Assembly: GCA_021808425.1 (NCBI GenBank)
Contig: JAKBBS010000115.1
Span: forward strand, 1 to 10,664
Origin: Actinomycetes bacterium
GTDB taxonomy: Bacteria; Actinomycetota; Acidimicrobiia; Acidimicrobiales; Palsa-688
DNA: 10,664 nt
Reading direction: 5' to 3'
Positions 1-6,844 of the stretch are shown here, piece after piece. The first letter of the stretch is position 1. Each line of letters begins with the position of its first letter. The notes under the pieces were generated by a model that did not search any database, was not told the DNA's origin, and worked only from the letters and a program-made list of their open reading frames with translations. The position numbers were made by a program, and so were the translations under genes.

Positions 1-825
1 TCAGCGAGGCTGGCCTTTGATCTGGCGTCCGGCTCGGACATCGCAGGCGTACTTGCCGAGCGCGTCGAAAGCGATCTGGGCGACGTTCGCGTATGTGTCC
101 GGGGGGCTGTCCAAACCGCCAGCGGCGTAACCGATAGCAGCGTGGACCATCCTGATGCGCCCGTCAAGCCACGGCCCACCCCCGAAGCCGCCGAGCACCG
201 GAATGTCCACCCCCGCCACCACCGCAGGCCCAACGACGGGACCGGAGTTGGTGAAGTCGAGGATCGCCGCCCCGGCGGCCTGCAACGCCAAGGCCTGGCG
301 GAGCATTTCGTCGGCGAGTTCGGCCGTCACTACGGCGCCAGGTCCGGCTGCGTTCGCATAGGCGACGCCGTGGCGGAGGGCGCTTTGGGGAGTCACGCCG
401 AACTGGGCGAATACCGGGATACCCGCCCGGACAACCGCTTCGACGCCGTCTGTGTAATCGGCCGCTCCGTCGAGCTTGACCATGTCGGCCCCGCCCTCCT
501 TGACAAGGCGCAACGCGGCGCGCACCGCTTCGTCGGGGCCCAGTTGCAGCGGTCCGAACGGAAAATCGCAGCTGACCAACGCCCGCCGCACCCCGCGGCG
601 CACCGCCTTGCACACGACGAGCATCTCATCGAGGGTCACTTCGAGGGGATTATCGTGGCCCCAAAGGTTCGTGCCGACAGTGTCGCCCACGGACACAATG
701 TCGACGCCCACCCGGTCCGCGATCCGGGCCATCTGATAGTCCCAGGCGACGACGCCAACGAGCTTGCGCCCGCTGCGCTTCGCTGCGCTCAAGTCTCCGA
801 GCGACACCTTCGACTCCGTCGTCAC
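1..825 (-). CDS. PanB-like protein (ketopantoate hydroxymethyltransferase superfamily), divergent active site
   Basis: The 274-aa protein aligns from end to end with PanB (3-methyl-2-oxobutanoate hydroxymethyltransferase, a PEP mutase/isocitrate lyase-type barrel that uses methylene-tetrahydrofolate). Shared landmarks are AWDY (27-30), VGDT with the metal-binding Asp48, the GHD segment (57-59), CDFPFG with Asp87, MVKLDG with Lys117, GVTPQS (143-148) and IPVLGG near 208. Two positions differ from E. coli PanB: the His before GLTPQS is Gln141, and the glutamate usually treated as catalytic base (ECVP motif) is Thr192 in LDFTNSG. It may therefore catalyse a different aldol or lyase reaction on a 2-oxo acid. 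I chose GTG at 825 because it gives a PanB-like N-terminus and sits 1 nt after the upstream stop (TGACGTG), suggesting translational coupling. A TTG at 858 would add 11 residues. It is the last gene of the ferredoxin-Rieske operon seen here. The superfamily is firm; the reaction is unknown. Confidence 0.85.
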   Translation of the reverse strand: MTTESKVSLGDLSAAKRSGRKLVGVVAWDYQMARIADRVGVDIVSVGDTVGTNLWGHDNPLEVTLDEMLVVCKAVRRGVRRALVSCDFPFGPLQLGPDEAVRAALRLVKEGGADMVKLDGAADYTDGVEAVVRAGIPVFAQFGVTPQSALRHGVAYANAAGPGAVVTAELADEMLRQALALQAAGAAILDFTNSGPVVGPAVVAGVDIPVLGGFGGGPWLDGRIRMVHAAIGYAAGGLDSPPDTYANVAQIAFDALGKYACDVRAGRQIKGQPR

Positions 826-826
826 G

Positions 827-1363
827 TCAGACCCGCAGAGCGGCGAGGATCTCGCCAAGATCGTCCGCCCCGGAGGATACGAGCACCATATGCGACCAGC
901 GGCGCAGCTCCATCAGTACCTCGCGGGGAGCGTTCGACTGTTCGCCGATGAGGACACCGGCGACGGTGATCCCCCTGGCCTTGCACCGCCTGCCGATGAC
1001 AGCCACCGACCGTGGCGGGTCTTCTGAGCGAATCCCGCCGCCCGCAGATGCGACGAGGACGACCATGTCGACTCCGTCGAGGATCTCCGAGGTGTCATAG
1101 GGTTTACCTTCGCCGTCCGACACGACCTCAGGTGCTCCCCCGACACCGCCGGCGGAGAACGACTTCACCCGATCCGACAGGGCGGAACGCGCAGCCCTGA
1201 CGACATCTGCGCTCAGTGCATCCATTGCAACTAAAAGGCAGGACCGCTCCAAGCTAACTTCGGTTGCGATGCGGTATCGCGCCTCAGCGGAGCTCGCCGC
1301 ACGAGCACAGCTGTTTGCGAGTACCGGCCGCCGAGAGGCCGTCCTAAACGTGGGCTCGGACAC
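827..1363 (-). CDS. Unrecognised 178-aa protein with Rossmann-like alternation
   Basis: I do not recognise this protein. From the GTG at 1363 it has 178 residues. An alanine/arginine-rich helical N-terminus (about 11-38) is followed by a hydrophobic strand CLLVAM (42-47), a glycine-rich loop AGGVGG (71-76), the strand VDMVVLVASAGGG (98-110), the strand GITVAGVLIG (131-140), and HMVLVSSGADDLGEIL (158-173). This alternation of strands, glycine loops and helices resembles a nucleotide- or cofactor-binding alpha/beta fold, but no signature motif settles it. There is no signal peptide and no convincing membrane segment. It lies 22 nt after the Rieske gene, and its stop is 1 nt before the PanB-like start, so it is surely co-transcribed and may be a partner of that protein. 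The strand at 42-47 favours the long form over the ATG at 1225. A GGTGG about 6 nt upstream of the GTG could serve as ribosome binding site. Confidence 0.75.
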   Translation of the reverse strand: MSEPTFRTASRRPVLANSCARAASSAEARYRIATEVSLERSCLLVAMDALSADVVRAARSALSDRVKSFSAGGVGGAPEVVSDGEGKPYDTSEILDGVDMVVLVASAGGGIRSEDPPRSVAVIGRRCKARGITVAGVLIGEQSNAPREVLMELRRWSHMVLVSSGADDLGEILAALRV

Positions 1364-1385
1364 GAGCCCACCGTCAAGCGCAGGA

Positions 1386-2672
1386 TCAGACCGAGACGTG
1401 TGCCACCCCCGGGCGGACCGCCGTAGCTACGGGGGTTATCTCTTCGAGTGGTATGTCGCTCGACGCGACGGAGGCAAAGGATCGGACCCGTTGGTGCTCG
1501 GGGTCCACTCCGGGAGGTGTCACTCCGCGCTCCTTGAGCGCCAGCGCCGCCGCGCGAAGCTTGTGGCGGGCCTTGACGATGCCGACGTCGGTGGCGACAA
1601 GACGCTCCTTGGTACGGTCCACGATCGGCCCCATGCTCTCCTGAAGTGAGCCGTCCTGGATAGCTATGCCCTTCACGCCCGAATAGGTGTCACCTCGGCG
1701 TTGGGCTTCCCGATCGATCAGGTAGTCGTTGTCCTTGTTTGCGAGGGGACGGAACGTGCCCGGGACGTACTCGTTGTGTACGCCTTTACCGTCGCGCATC
1801 GCCTGAACTTCTTTGTCGCTTAGAGGCCGCACAGGGTGATAGTCGAAAGTGTAGACCCAGCAGTTCTCGTCGTCGATCGGCACCCAGAAATGGCCGTGCA
1901 CAGGATGGTCGGCGCGAGGCGGCACTATCGTGAAACTCGGAAGGATCCACGGTGTCACCCGCCAGTAAAATTTCCCTTCCTCTGCATTTCGGCGAGCCCC
2001 GATCAGAAGGCCACCGTCCACATCGACGACCTCGAAGTGCGGCTTCAGGTCGTTCAAGTTGTAGGTGTTGCCGACAGAGCCTTTGAAAAGCGGGTCGTCT
2101 CGAAGCCCCGACGAGTGCAGAAATGAAACGTGACTCGAGTCGATGCCCCCTTCGAGAGCCTGCAGCCAGTTGGACTCCTGCCAGCGCTTGGAGGTGAAGC
2201 TCTGCTCGAACGCTACTGTCGCGAACTCGTAGCTCGGAAGGCCGGGGGTGAACTCAGGAGGGCCCATGTAGGTCCAGAGGATGTCCCCCACTTTGACGAG
2301 CGGATAGGCCGTCAACTTCACGCGCTCGCAGAAGGTGCTCCCCTCCGGCTCGGCGGGAATCTCGACGCACTGGCCCGTGATGTCGTACTTGAAACCGTGG
2401 TAGGGGCAGCGAAGCCCGGACTCCTCGTTGCGACCGAACCACAGCGACACTCCCCGATGCGCGCAGAACTCGTCTATCAGACCGAAGCGGCCCTGCGTGT
2501 CGCGGAAAGCGACGAGCCGCTCAGAAAGGATTTTCACCCTGACAGGCGGGCAGTCGTTGTCGGGGAGCTCCTCCGCCAGCAGAGCCGGGATCCAGTAACG
2601 ACGGAATAGGTCTCCCATTGCCGTACCCCGGCCGGTCCGGGTGAGAAGCTCGTTGTTTGCCTGTGTGAGCAT
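1386..2672 (-). CDS. Rieske non-heme iron oxygenase, phthalate 4,5-dioxygenase/LigXa-like
   Basis: This 428-aa protein is a complete terminal oxygenase subunit. The Rieske [2Fe-2S] ligands are C70-x-H72 and C89-x2-H92 (CAHR...CPYHG). The mononuclear iron site shows as D178-x2-H181-x4-H186 (GIDSSHVSFLH), where Asp178 is the residue that bridges electron flow between neighbouring subunits in this family. The N-terminus (NELLTRTGRGTAMGDLFRRYWIPA) and the C-terminal QDGSLQESMGPIVDRTKERL block (339-358) place it with single-component phthalate 4,5-dioxygenase and LigXa-type O-demethylase enzymes, which attack aromatic acids or aryl ethers. The ATG at 2672 is well supported by AGGGAGG 6 nt upstream, inside the 19-nt gap after the ferredoxin gene. 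The longer reading frame upstream merely overlaps the ferredoxin. Electrons probably come from that ferredoxin; no reductase gene is in the window. The family call is firm, but dioxygenation versus demethylation and the substrate are open. Confidence 0.93.
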   Translation of the reverse strand: MLTQANNELLTRTGRGTAMGDLFRRYWIPALLAEELPDNDCPPVRVKILSERLVAFRDTQGRFGLIDEFCAHRGVSLWFGRNEESGLRCPYHGFKYDITGQCVEIPAEPEGSTFCERVKLTAYPLVKVGDILWTYMGPPEFTPGLPSYEFATVAFEQSFTSKRWQESNWLQALEGGIDSSHVSFLHSSGLRDDPLFKGSVGNTYNLNDLKPHFEVVDVDGGLLIGARRNAEEGKFYWRVTPWILPSFTIVPPRADHPVHGHFWVPIDDENCWVYTFDYHPVRPLSDKEVQAMRDGKGVHNEYVPGTFRPLANKDNDYLIDREAQRRGDTYSGVKGIAIQDGSLQESMGPIVDRTKERLVATDVGIVKARHKLRAAALALKERGVTPPGVDPEHQRVRSFASVASSDIPLEEITPVATAVRPGVAHVSV

Positions 2673-2691
2673 CGTGTCCTCCCTAGCCGCC

Positions 2692-2892
2692 CTATCCGAC
2701 GATGCTGATCGCGCGTGCCGGACAGTCGAGCGCCGCAGCCTCGACGGCGCCGCGCAACGCCTCATCGGGATGCTCCTGTAACACCCTCACGATCATCTCG
2801 TCCTCGGGCATCTCGAATACCTCGGGAGCATCGGCGATACAGTTCGCATAACCGAGGCATTTGCCGGTGTCTACAACTACTTTCAGGGCCAT
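2692..2892 (-). CDS. Small three-cysteine ferredoxin ([3Fe-4S] type)
   Basis: This 66-aa protein has the form of single-cluster ferredoxins common in actinobacteria: C12-x2-Y15-x2-C18 (KCLGYANC) near the N-terminus and C57-P (DCPARAI) near the C-terminus. The position that is Cys in [4Fe-4S] proteins is Tyr15, which predicts a [3Fe-4S] cluster or a [4Fe-4S] cluster with a non-cysteine ligand. The middle is acidic (DAPEVFEMPEDE), as expected for docking to redox partners. Such ferredoxins often serve cytochromes P450, but here the next gene, 19 nt downstream, is a Rieske oxygenase, and some phthalate and diterpenoid Rieske systems use this type. I chose the ATG at 2892 because GAGG lies 5 nt upstream and the fold begins there. 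The ATG at 2967 would add 25 residues unlike the family and would lie inside the predicted promoter. It is the first gene of the operon. Confidence 0.92.
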   Translation of the reverse strand: MALKVVVDTGKCLGYANCIADAPEVFEMPEDEMIVRVLQEHPDEALRGAVEAAALDCPARAISIVG

Positions 2893-2952
2893 CCAGTCCT
2901 CGAAGTCTCCGCCCCCCAACGTGGGCAAGTCCGTGTCCAGCTCGACATCAGC

Positions 2953-2992
2953 TGGTCCGATTATCATACCATAGCGCCGTCTGTAGGTCTGG
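2953..2992 (-). promoter_or_regulatory. Candidate promoter and operator for the ferredoxin-Rieske operon
   Basis: Reading the minus strand, TGGTATGAT (2971-2963) is an extended -10 element (TG-N-TATGAT). A weak -35 (CAGACC, 2991-2986) lies 17 nt further upstream. The predicted start near 2956 leaves a leader of about 64 nt that ends in the GAGG ribosome binding site. The -10 lies inside an imperfect dyad, TGGT-N11-ACCA (2971-2953). TGGT/ACCA half-sites occur in operators of GntR/FCD regulators, although their usual spacing is shorter. The GntR gene is divergent from this site. The promoter is fairly likely; the operator is an inference. Confidence 0.4.
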
Positions 2993-3065
2993 GAAGCCGC
3001 CGTGTCAGCTGCCGAGGACGCCTATGGATTCCCCGTTTTGATTCGCCCCCGATGTTGCCGTGGCC

Positions 3066-3079
3066 TACGCTACAAGGCG
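3066..3079 (+). promoter_or_regulatory. -10 element and leaderless start of the GntR gene
   Basis: CTACGCT places a TANNNT -10 hexamer at 3066-3071, and 7 nt later comes an in-frame GTG at 3079. Transcription would begin at or beside that GTG, giving a leaderless mRNA. The alternative is the ATG at 3085 with AAGG (3074-3077) as ribosome binding site, but that would leave most of the site outside or at the very 5' end of the transcript. No good -35 is visible; TTGATT at 3038 is too far away. Confidence 0.4.
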
Positions 3080-3888
3080 TGACTATGACGGGTGGCGTAG
3101 ACGGTCGCCCCACCGAAGGCCTGTCGACAAGCGTGGGTTTGTTCACGCCGGTCGCGTCAGGTCGGATTTCGGAGTTGATCGCTGATCAGATTCGCGGCCT
3201 GGTCCGCGAAGGCCACCTCCGCCCCGGTGACCGGCTTCCGTCGGAACGTGACCTCTGCCAACAGTTCGGCGTGAGCAGGGTCACCGTGAGAGATGCGCTG
3301 CGCCTGCTCGAAGGCGCCGGGATGATAGACACGAAGGTCGGGGCCCGTGGCGGCGCATTCGTCAAGATGCCGACGAGTGCGAAGATCGGCGAGGGCATCA
3401 CCGACATGCTGTCGATGTCCGCGCTTCACGCCCACGAAGTCACCGAGGCTCGCATGATCCTCGAGTTAGGCCTCGTTCCTCTCATTTGCGAGCGGGCCAC
3501 CGAGGACGACCTCACAGATCTGCGACGGATCTGCGAGCGCGCAGATGCCGCCCTCGCAGCCGGGCATCACGACGTCGGGTGCTCGACGGAATTCCACCTC
3601 CGTTTCGCTGCCGCCGCCCATAACCGCCCGCTAAGTTTCCTCCTCGAATCGCTCCAGGCGCCGTTGCGCCACTCGCTCGAACAAGCCCAAGCTGTCGCGC
3701 CGCGCATGGGACGGCCGGGCGTCGCCGAACACCGTGCGCTCGTCGACGCTGTCGCCTCCCATGACGTCGAAGCTGCCCGATCGATTATGACTCGTCATCT
3801 CGGACGAACCGCACGGCGCGTCAGGTCCAAGGCGCCAGGGGTGCCCGGTTCTGCCTCGACGGACGGCGAAGTTGAAGACGCCGACTAG
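3079..3888 (+). CDS. GntR family transcriptional regulator, FadR/FCD subfamily
   Basis: This is a DNA-binding repressor or activator of about 267-269 aa. Numbered from the ATG at 3085, the winged helix-turn-helix spans about 26-98, with the typical LRPGDRLPSERDLCQQFGVS and VTVRDALRLLEGAGMI segments. The all-helical FCD effector domain follows (about 112-245). Its metal/carboxylate site appears as His171 (EFHLRF), His216 (AEHRALVDAV) and His238 (MTRHLG), spaced much as in metal-binding FCD proteins, so an organic acid ligand is likely. The C-terminal tail (about 248-267) is polar and probably disordered. The gene is divergent from the ferredoxin-Rieske operon across 186 bp, the classic layout of a local regulator with its target. 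The start is GTG 3079 (leaderless) or ATG 3085; the ATG at 3052 lies upstream of the predicted transcription start and is unlikely. The regulator family is firm, its ligand unknown. Confidence 0.92.
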   Translation: MTMTGGVDGRPTEGLSTSVGLFTPVASGRISELIADQIRGLVREGHLRPGDRLPSERDLCQQFGVSRVTVRDALRLLEGAGMIDTKVGARGGAFVKMPTSAKIGEGITDMLSMSALHAHEVTEARMILELGLVPLICERATEDDLTDLRRICERADAALAAGHHDVGCSTEFHLRFAAAAHNRPLSFLLESLQAPLRHSLEQAQAVAPRMGRPGVAEHRALVDAVASHDVEAARSIMTRHLGRTARRVRSKAPGVPGSASTDGEVEDAD

Positions 3889-3933
3889 CGGCGACTGACG
3901 TCGTTGCGTGATCTTCGCTTGACTCAAGTGCCC

Positions 3934-3950
3934 TACGGTGCACTCCGATG
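3934..3950 (+). promoter_or_regulatory. Candidate -10 element before the GGDEF-EAL gene
   Basis: CCTACGGT carries a TANNNT hexamer at 3934-3939, closely matching the CCTACGCT before the GntR gene. Transcription would start near 3946-3948, at an ATG (3948) that is not in the GGDEF-EAL frame. Just upstream is an 11-bp palindrome, CTTGACTCAAG (3918-3928), which could be an operator or may simply contain the -35 region. This is sequence inference only. Confidence 0.3.
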
Positions 3951-6844
3951 CGCCTCGTGTGGTTCCCGGCGTCTCCAAGATACGTGCCGCAGTGACGGCG
4001 GGACTCCATCGTCTGCGTGGTCGGGTCCTACACAAGCCGGCGTCTAGAAGTTGGACCGCTCGCGTCGGCGTCGGTTCGCGCCTGTTGATCATCGCCGCCG
4101 TGCCGATGCTCGCCCTTGTGTCGCTTTCGCTTCCCCTGATCACGAGTGCTCGCTCGCAGATGGACGCCAGCGAATCGGCCAAGACGGACGTCAAGAATGC
4201 GGCCGTCCTCATCGAGCTCGACGCCGACCTGGCGACAGAAGAGTCATACAGCCTGGCCGACCTCATTCTAACAAACACGTCAGCGACGGCGGTCAGCCCG
4301 CCAAGCGACGGCCCTGCGGCATTTAGCGTCCCTGGTCAGCTTCTAAGCGCGCAAAGAACTACCGACGACACATTACGCCTGCTGCCCCCGGCGCAGGCTC
4401 GGCAGGTGTCGTCACCGCTTTACTCAGAACGCGCTGCGTTGGCGTCCCAGCAGTTGACGGTGCAAACACAGATAACGATGTTTAGCGCTGCCAGCCGCGC
4501 GACTGAAGCCACAGCGTCAACCCTCTTGCTGCACGCCAGGGACATGATCCTCGATATCCCGTCGAATCGCAGTGCGGTGCTCAGCATCCTCGCCTCCAAC
4601 TATGCCCTCGGCGCTGTGCAGGGAGCAACCAGTCAACTCCGGTCTCTCGGGACGCTTTGGGAGACACCGTCGACTTCGAAGTCGGCGACTGCTACGCCGA
4701 GCCCGGCGATTGCGCTGGCACAGGCAGCAGCCATCCTCGCCGCCGCCGGCCGCTCCATAGCAAGCTCCGAAGTTCCCTCAGTGCGCGCTGCATGGGTCAA
4801 GTTCGCGACAAGCCCATCCTATGTTGCCTACAGTGACCTTGTCGCATTAGGGGAGGCCGGCCGCAGCGCCTTCGCCAATCCGACATCTGCGCAGGTCGCG
4901 ACCTATGAGGCGATACTCGAGAACGCACTTTCATCGACCACGCAGTACTGGATCCTCCTCGACGGTCTGTCGCAAAGCGCCAAGGCCGCGTCGATCGGAG
5001 CGGTCGGTCAGCTCTCCAACGGCGCCGCATCATCGTTCTGGCTGTGGCTCATCCTGCTTGTGCTCGCCGTCGGCGTCGCGTTGTCGTTGGCGGTGCTGAT
5101 CGCCCGGACCATTTCCCGCCCCCTGGAGCAGCTCGCCGGCGTTGCTCTGTCGGTGGTGCGGGGAAGCCTGGAGGTCGAGCACCTGGCACCCGTCGGACCC
5201 CGCGAGACAGTGGTTGTGGCCGACGCGTTCAACTCTTTGATGGCGAACCTTCGCCTGCTGGAAGCCAAAAGCGACGCGCTGTCGCGCTGCGACCTCGACA
5301 ACGAGCTTCTCGACGCCCCGCTGCCGGGACGCCTCGGAAGCGCACTGCAAGGATCGTTTCGCGCCCTCGCCGACTCGATCCGTCAGCGCAAAGAGCTCCA
5401 AGACCGACTGTCATTCGAAGCGACACATGATTCGCTGACCGGCCTCATGAACCGCGCGGCGGTAGTCGACTCCCTCGAGCGGATGATCGCCAGGTCGAAC
5501 ACTCAAGGTGGGGCGGTCGCCGTCCTTTACATGGACTTGGACAACTTCAAGCGCGCAAACGATTTCCACGGGCACCGCTGCGGGGACCACGTGTTGCGCC
5601 AGGTAGGCCGACGCCTTCTGTCGGCGACGAGGGGCCACGACCTTGTGGCGCGCATCGGAGGCGACGAGTTCGTCGTGGTCGCCGAAGGGATCACGACGCT
5701 CAGAGAAGCCGAGTATGTTGCGCTCAGGCTGATCTCCGCTCTGTGCGAGCCGATCGAGTGGCAGTCGCTTACCCTCGACATCGGGGCCTGTATTGGCTTG
5801 GCGCTAAGCGGGAAGGACGAGATCGGTGCGCTAGACCTGCTCGCCCACGCCGACCTCGCGCTCTACCAGGCCAAGCAGCAGGGGGCGGGCTCCATCGGGG
5901 TATTCGACGAGGAAGTGCAGGCGCGCCTTGCAGCGATGGACGGCGTCGAAAGGGACCTGCGCGACGAGTTGGCCGGCGACGCCTCCGGCCTTACGCTGTT
6001 CTACCAGCCGCTCGTCAACACCGACATGGAGCTCTACGGGCTCGAAGCTCTTCTGCGCTGGCAGCGGATCGATCACGGGCCTGTTTCCCCGACAGAGTTC
6101 ATTCCCCTCGCCGAGGCCAGTGACCTAATCATCGAAATCGACAACTGGGTCCTGGAGAATGTGGCACGTCAAGTGCAGGCATGGCGCGACGACCCGCTGC
6201 TTGGAGGCTTAAGCGTCGCAGTAAACGTCTCAGGACGACACCTGCGCGGTCACCGCCTCGTCGACGACCTGAGAGCGGTGATAGCCGACACGGGAATGAG
6301 CGCGTCGAACATCAGCTTGGAGATAACCGAGACAGTCATACTTGCAGATCTCGAGGAGGTGGCAGCACAACTGCGAGAAGTGCACGACCTGGGCTTCCGG
6401 ATCGCAGTCGACGACTTCGGAACCGGGTACACCTCACTCGCCCACCTGCACCACCTCCCTATCGACACGATCAAGATCGACCGCACCTTCATTGCCGGCG
6501 TGACCAGCAGCGAGGACGCCTCGCTCGTCAAGCTGATAACCGACCTCGCCAAAAGCCTCGGCATGACGACGGTATCGGAGGGAGTCGAGACAGTCGAACA
6601 GTTGAACGCGCTGCGTGAGATCGGCACCGACGTCGTGCAGGGTTTCTTAGTCGCAAGGCCGATGCCCCCGGCATTGCTCAGCTTTTGGTGCGAGGGGCGC
6701 CTAGTTGCGTCCACCCCGCCGCGCCGTGCGATCCCGTCCCAACATAGCGCGCTTGCGTCAATCCAGGCGGGCGCTGACCCTACCGAGCCCGCTGATCGTC
6801 GCCGCGAACTCGGAGCCCCGAGCGCCGGCGACCATCGGGCCTAG
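3938..6844 (+). CDS. Membrane-bound GGDEF-EAL protein (cyclic di-GMP turnover)
   Basis: This long form has 968 aa. A basic N-terminus is followed by a membrane segment (about 49-69), an extracytoplasmic region of roughly 295 residues rich in Ala/Ser/Thr that I do not recognise, a second membrane segment (about 367-389), a HAMP linker, a GGDEF domain (about 490-655) and an EAL domain (about 680-920). The cyclase signature RIGGDEF is intact (GGDEF 574-578), with an RxxD inhibitory site at 565-568. The phosphodiesterase signatures are also intact: EAL 703-705, EITE from 795, DDFGTGYTSL from 825, KIDR from 846 and EGVE from 881. The enzyme could therefore both make and degrade cyclic di-GMP under control of an external signal. 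The start is uncertain: GTG 3938 overlaps the predicted -10, so GTG 3959 or GTG 3992 may be used. None has a clear ribosome binding site. The C-terminal tail (about 921-968) runs 87 bp into the convergent hydratase gene. Confidence 0.93.
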   Translation: MHSDAPRVVPGVSKIRAAVTAGLHRLRGRVLHKPASRSWTARVGVGSRLLIIAAVPMLALVSLSLPLITSARSQMDASESAKTDVKNAAVLIELDADLATEESYSLADLILTNTSATAVSPPSDGPAAFSVPGQLLSAQRTTDDTLRLLPPAQARQVSSPLYSERAALASQQLTVQTQITMFSAASRATEATASTLLLHARDMILDIPSNRSAVLSILASNYALGAVQGATSQLRSLGTLWETPSTSKSATATPSPAIALAQAAAILAAAGRSIASSEVPSVRAAWVKFATSPSYVAYSDLVALGEAGRSAFANPTSAQVATYEAILENALSSTTQYWILLDGLSQSAKAASIGAVGQLSNGAASSFWLWLILLVLAVGVALSLAVLIARTISRPLEQLAGVALSVVRGSLEVEHLAPVGPRETVVVADAFNSLMANLRLLEAKSDALSRCDLDNELLDAPLPGRLGSALQGSFRALADSIRQRKELQDRLSFEATHDSLTGLMNRAAVVDSLERMIARSNTQGGAVAVLYMDLDNFKRANDFHGHRCGDHVLRQVGRRLLSATRGHDLVARIGGDEFVVVAEGITTLREAEYVALRLISALCEPIEWQSLTLDIGACIGLALSGKDEIGALDLLAHADLALYQAKQQGAGSIGVFDEEVQARLAAMDGVERDLRDELAGDASGLTLFYQPLVNTDMELYGLEALLRWQRIDHGPVSPTEFIPLAEASDLIIEIDNWVLENVARQVQAWRDDPLLGGLSVAVNVSGRHLRGHRLVDDLRAVIADTGMSASNISLEITETVILADLEEVAAQLREVHDLGFRIAVDDFGTGYTSLAHLHHLPIDTIKIDRTFIAGVTSSEDASLVKLITDLAKSLGMTTVSEGVETVEQLNALREIGTDVVQGFLVARPMPPALLSFWCEGRLVASTPPRRAIPSQHSALASIQAGADPTEPADRRRELGAPSAGDHRA
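3948..3995 (+). other. Possible leaderless 15-codon upstream ORF
   Basis: An ATG 8 nt after the predicted -10 opens a short frame, MRLVWFPASPRYVPQ. Its TGA (3993-3995) overlaps a GTG (3992-3994) that is in frame with the GGDEF-EAL protein. If transcription starts at about 3948, this arrangement would couple translation of a tiny leader peptide to the large gene. It may equally be chance. Confidence 0.2.

Noticed and set aside
142..951. Plus-strand 269-codon open frame
   Set aside because: It lies opposite the PanB-like gene and the end of the 178-aa gene. Its translation is rich in Arg, His and Pro with no domain pattern, as expected for an antisense shadow in high-GC DNA.
2673..2765. N-terminal extension of the Rieske oxygenase
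   Set aside because: It overlaps the ferredoxin coding sequence, is low-complexity and Arg/Ser-rich, and the ATG at 2672 has a strong ribosome binding site.
2969..3027. Inverted repeat CCATAG (2969-2974) and CTATGG (3022-3027) in the divergent region
   Set aside because: The arms are six bases long and 47 bp apart, which is easily chance; it is not used as an operator call.
3919..3939. TTGACT (3919-3924) as a classical -35 for the TACGGT -10 (3934-3939)
   Set aside because: Only 9 nt separate the two hexamers; a normal sigma-70-type promoter needs about 17. A similar TTG-box spacing before the crotonase promoter was noticed, but two cases are too few to claim a pattern.
3631..4278. Minus-strand 215-codon open frame
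   Set aside because: It overlaps the FCD domain of the GntR gene and the start of the GGDEF-EAL gene; its translation shows no recognisable motifs.
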